From Olsenella_K sp051878835 (GTDB lineage Bacteria; Actinomycetota; Coriobacteriia; Coriobacteriales; Atopobiaceae): DNA of 62,219 bases. Position numbers and translations under genes: made by a program. Location: the NCBI GenBank assembly GCA_051878835.1, contig JBJEKW010000020.1:1-62219 (forward strand), read 5' to 3'. Below are positions 59,702 to 62,219 of this stretch, piece after piece. Below the pieces are notes generated by a model that ran no database searches, was not told the DNA's origin, and saw only the letters and a list, made by a program, of their open reading frames with translations. The stretch's first letter is position 1. Each line of letters opens with the position of its first letter.

Positions 59702-59749
59702 CTAGCAGATGGCCTGACAGCAACACATTCGATTTGTGATAACGCTCAT
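59702..59749 (-). CDS. 15-residue cysteine-rich leader peptide
   Basis: MSVITNRMCCCQAIC with a strong ribosome-binding site (AAAGGAG, 6 nt before the ATG), stop 40 bp before the amidotransferase start. Four Cys codons, three consecutive, make ribosome speed depend on Cys-tRNA, as in the known actinobacterial cysteine-attenuation leaders. Such an ORF would let cysteine supply control the downstream gene. Pairing partners that would form alternative hairpins were not worked out. Confidence 0.65.
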   Translation of the reverse strand: MSVITNRMCCCQAIC

Positions 59750-59897
59750 GATGCGCTCCTTTGCACGAAGCTGCGAACTTCTTTCATTGCATAGTAGCGT
59801 GACGGGAGCTGATAACCAACCATCAAGGTAGGAATTAACGTCCCGTTCACGAAACCTGCGCGAGCGCGCAGCGTCCCTCTTGCCAATTGTGGTCAGA

Positions 59898-59962
59898 TGT
59901 TGACGATGCAACAACTAGGGAACGCGTGCCGTGGAGCTGGGTATTATGTTGACAACGCAACA
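59898..59962. promoter_or_regulatory. Twin palindromic operators in the divergent marR-amidotransferase region
   Basis: TGTTGACGATGCAACA (59898-59913) and TGTTGACAACGCAACA (59947-59962), 49 bp apart, differ at two positions; each is an inverted repeat GTTG(N6)CAAC-like. A half-site CGTTGACA is at 59993-60000. Likely bound by the MarR protein encoded next to it, and able to act on both divergent genes. Confidence 0.65.
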
Positions 59963-60047
59963 CCGGCAGGGTCCATGGGGCCACATGGCCGGCGTTGACA
60001 TAGGGTCGGTGCCATGCATGTCCGGGCGCCAGAGAGGCCAGGTCCAC

Positions 60048-60482
60048 ATGATCAATCGCTTCGAGAACTTCGTCGGCTTGGTGTACGCCATGAACAAGGA
60101 GATACAGCGCATCAAGTCCGAAAAGATGGGCTCCTTGGGACTGCGCGGCACGGACACCATGGTGATGTACTACCTGGGCCAGAATGACGCGGGGCTTTCC
60201 GAGGCGGACCTGGCGCGCATGGTGCACCAGGACCGAGCGGCCATCTCGCGCACGGTGTCAAAGCTGGAGAAGGGCGGCTACGTCAAGCGCGCCAGCTGGG
60301 AGGACGGGGCGAAGTACCGCGTGCCCGTGCAGCTGACCGCCGAGGGCCGACAGATTGCCTCCAGCATGGACAAGATAATCCAGGACGTGGTGGAGCAGTC
60401 CTCTGCCGACCTGAGCCCACAGGAGCGCGAGCACATGTACGCCTGGCTCGAGCAGATACTGAGCAGGCTCGAGGAGGTATAG
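60048..60482 (+). CDS. MarR-family transcriptional regulator
   Basis: 144 residues. Winged-helix sequence MVMYYLGQNDAGLSEADLARMVHQDRAAISRTVSKLEKGGYVKRASWEDGAKYRVPVQLTAEGRQIASSM matches MarR. N- and C-terminal helices would form the dimer. AGAGAGG precedes the ATG at 60048; upstream in-frame ATGs are possible but overlap the operators. Ligand unknown. Neighbouring operators suggest autoregulation. Confidence 0.9.
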   Translation: MINRFENFVGLVYAMNKEIQRIKSEKMGSLGLRGTDTMVMYYLGQNDAGLSEADLARMVHQDRAAISRTVSKLEKGGYVKRASWEDGAKYRVPVQLTAEGRQIASSMDKIIQDVVEQSSADLSPQEREHMYAWLEQILSRLEEV

Positions 60483-60654
60483 CACCGCCACGGACGCCTG
60501 GCCCTGGAACACCAAGGGCCACCTGGCCCAACCCGAGCTTGCCGTCGAGCCAGAGGGCTCGTGTGCGCAATCACCCCAACTACCCTACAACCCAATAACC
60601 CCCGGGTGCGCCCGGGCCAAGCCGCCGGAGCAGCTCCGGGGGAAGGACGTTGCC

Positions 60655-61497
60655 ATGTCCGTTCGCATTGTGACCGACTCCGCCTCAGACATCGTGAACT
60701 TCGAGCATCCCAACCTGGTGGTGCTTCCGCTGACCGTGGCGTTCGGCGACACGCTGTACCACGACGGCGTGGATTTGACGCACGAGCGCTTCTTTGACCT
60801 CTTGGTGGAGTCCGACGCCATGCCCTCGACGGGTGCCGTGTCGCCGGGGGCCTTCCGGCAGGCGTTCGACGAGGCGCTGGCAGCTGGCGACGAGGTGGTC
60901 GCCATCACGCTGTCGTCCAAGGTCTCCGGCACCTGGCAGAGCGCCTGCATAGCCGCCGAGGGCAGACCGAACGTTCACGTGGTCGACTCGCTGAACAGCT
61001 GCATAGGCGAGCGCATCCTGGTGGAGTACGCCCTCATGCAGGTCGAGAAGGGCATGGGGGCCGCGGAGCTGGCCGCCCTGCTGGAGCAGGCGAAGCTGGA
61101 CGTGCACATGCTGGGCCTTCTGGACACGTTGGAGTACCTGAGACGCGGCGGCCGCATCAGAGCCGCCAGCGCCCAGCTGGGCAGCCTGCTGTCCATAAAG
61201 CCTGTCGTCACTATGCAGGACGGCGAGGTGACCCTTTTGGGGAAGGCCCGCGGGTCAAGGAACGGCAGGAACCTCCTGAAGCAGCTGGTGCAGCAGCATC
61301 CCATAGACTTCTACCGCCCGTTCGCGCTGGCGTGCTCGGAGGGTGGCATGAAGACGCTGCAGAAGTACATCGACGACTCGAGGGACCTGTGGGCCGACAT
61401 GGTGGACGGGCTGCCCATCCACTCGGTGGGCGCCACCATCGGCACGCACGTGGGCCCCGGCGCCATCGCGGTGGCGTACTTCCAGAGGCGCGACTAG
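60655..61497 (+). CDS. DegV family fatty-acid-binding protein
   Basis: 280 residues; GGGGGAAGGA before the ATG. VRIVTDSASDI, PSTGAVSPGAFRQAFDEAL, VVAITLSSKVSGTWQSA, GLLDTLEYLRRGGRIRAASAQLGSLLSIKPVV and TIGTHVGPGAIAVAYF are DegV motifs. Presents fatty acids to FakA-type kinase or similar; the kinase is not in the window. A GC-rich hairpin region precedes it (60598-60640). Confidence 0.92.
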   Translation: MSVRIVTDSASDIVNFEHPNLVVLPLTVAFGDTLYHDGVDLTHERFFDLLVESDAMPSTGAVSPGAFRQAFDEALAAGDEVVAITLSSKVSGTWQSACIAAEGRPNVHVVDSLNSCIGERILVEYALMQVEKGMGAAELAALLEQAKLDVHMLGLLDTLEYLRRGGRIRAASAQLGSLLSIKPVVTMQDGEVTLLGKARGSRNGRNLLKQLVQQHPIDFYRPFALACSEGGMKTLQKYIDDSRDLWADMVDGLPIHSVGATIGTHVGPGAIAVAYFQRRD

Positions 61498-61578
61498 GCC
61501 AGTCGTCAGCGCCGTTGGGCTAGACTGGACCCCATAGGCAGGGGCGCGGCGGCGCCCGAATGACGGGAGGCTGGTCTC

Positions 61579-62219
61579 GTGGCGCGCTTGTACCTGATAG
61601 AGGACGACGAGGGCGTGCGTCAGCAGCTGGCGCTGCTGCTGCAGGGCGCGGGCCACGAGGTGCTGGTGCCCGACGGCTTCGAGGCCCTGGGCGCCAAGGT
61701 GGCGGCTGCCGACCCCGACCTGGTCGTTCTGGACCTGGGGCTTCCCGGAACGGACGGCCAGTATGTGGCGCGCGAGATCCGTCAGGTCAGCGACGTGCCC
61801 ATCATGGTCCTGACCAGCCGCTCGTCCGAGCTGGACGAGCTCATGAGCCTGACCGTAGGCGCCGACGATTTCGTGGCCAAGTCGACGAACCCCCAGCTGA
61901 TCCTGGCGCACGTGGACGCGCTGCTGCGTCGCAGCAGCAGGGGGACCACCGACCACGTGGTGCGCTGGGATGGCGTGGAGCTGGACCTGGTGCGCTCGCG
62001 TGCCTCCAGCGAGGGCGGTGCCGTCGAACTGACGAAAAACGAGCTGCGCATACTGGAGCTGTTGATGCGCCGCGAAGGCGGCATAGTGTCCCGTGACGAG
62101 CTGATGGAGGCCCTGTGGGCCACCGACTCGTTCGTGGACGACAACACCCTCACGGTAAACATGAACCGCCTGCGCCAGACCCTGGCAAAGATAGGCCAGC
62201 GCGACCTCGTGGTGACCCA
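61579..62219 (+). CDS. OmpR-type response regulator (3' truncated by window)
   Basis: 213 residues visible, GTG start with GGGAGG about 8 nt upstream. Receiver domain with the acidic pair IEDDEG, phosphoacceptor Asp52 in VVLDLGLPG, Thr in VLTSR, and Lys in FVAKSTNPQ (KS instead of the usual KP). The C-terminal winged helix is VELTKNELRILELLMRREGGIVSRDELMEALWATDSFVDDNTLTVNMNRLRQ. A sensor kinase probably follows beyond the window. Resembles the BceR/VraR-like group that responds to cell-envelope stress; that is a guess. Confidence 0.85.
   Translation, partial: MARLYLIEDDEGVRQQLALLLQGAGHEVLVPDGFEALGAKVAAADPDLVVLDLGLPGTDGQYVAREIRQVSDVPIMVLTSRSSELDELMSLTVGADDFVAKSTNPQLILAHVDALLRRSSRGTTDHVVRWDGVELDLVRSRASSEGGAVELTKNELRILELLMRREGGIVSRDELMEALWATDSFVDDNTLTVNMNRLRQTLAKIGQRDLVVT

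Overview
The window is GC-rich DNA that looks like a coriobacterial actinobacterium, most like the Olsenella/Atopobiaceae group. The reasons are strong G/C third positions, Shine-Dalgarno-led genes, a complete dlt (teichoic acid D-alanylation) operon, lactate-family and amino-acid fermentation genes, and HtpG, PfkA and FolC. This is a judgement from gene content; no database was searched. No rRNA, tRNA, IS transposase, phage cluster or CRISPR array was found. About 61 genes are supported, including a 15-residue leader peptide.

Layout. 1-12 kb: end of an MBL-type hydrolase, DUF3006, DUF4230, RNA cyclic phosphodiesterase, ManA, a flavin-fold protein, a diaminopentanoate dehydrogenase-like enzyme, glutaredoxin, a lactate/malate-family dehydrogenase, an amino-acid ABC transporter, DUF389 and TrmL. 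11.9-12.4 kb: a modular palindromic repeat array. 12.8-22.2 kb: a sulfate-assimilation operon (AprA, AprB, CysD, CysN, siroheme sulfite reductase, TusA-like, ThiS-like, ThiF-like, JAMM peptidase, ChrA-family transporter). 22.5-36.9 kb: hydroxyacyl-CoA dehydrogenase, a ClpX-like ATPase, a FeoA-FeoB fusion, hemolysin III, HtpG, small hypotheticals, a DEDD exonuclease, FolC and QueD. 37.0-37.8 kb: a second array of the same repeat family in the opposite orientation. 39.2-45.6 kb: dltABCD, a DltX-like protein and an FmtA-like serine hydrolase. 45.7-62.2 kb: glycosyltransferase, PfkA, PiT phosphate uptake, M18 aminopeptidase, polysaccharide deacetylase, PaaK/ACT, a LOR/SDH-domain enzyme, pyridoxal kinase, radical SAM protein, class II amidotransferase with a cysteine-rich leader, MarR, DegV and a truncated response regulator.

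How genes work together. The sulfur operon encodes a complete route: possible uptake (ChrA family), activation (CysDN), APS reduction (AprAB), sulfite reduction, then handover of sulfide to a small protein carrier whose C-terminal tail (Gly-Gly-Gly-Ala-Arg) would be trimmed by the JAMM peptidase and adenylated by the ThiF homologue. CysN carries a C-terminal region resembling an APS kinase without its P-loop. This fits a pathway that reduces APS directly. The dlt operon ends with a beta-lactamase-fold hydrolase that may remove D-alanine esters.

Most notable unexplained structure. Two arrays about 25 kb apart share a two-module architecture: palindromic units repeated about every 62 bp, and a 94-nt module bounded by 9-bp inverted repeats whose two best copies differ by a compensatory change. 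A 15-codon leader peptide with four cysteines precedes the amidotransferase gene, next to twin MarR-type operators. Five helically phased direct repeats lie upstream of a perfect TATAAT box. Both runs of 100 N are flanked by exact duplicates (55 and 21 nt) and look like unmerged assembly overlaps; collapsing the first restores the feoB frame exactly.
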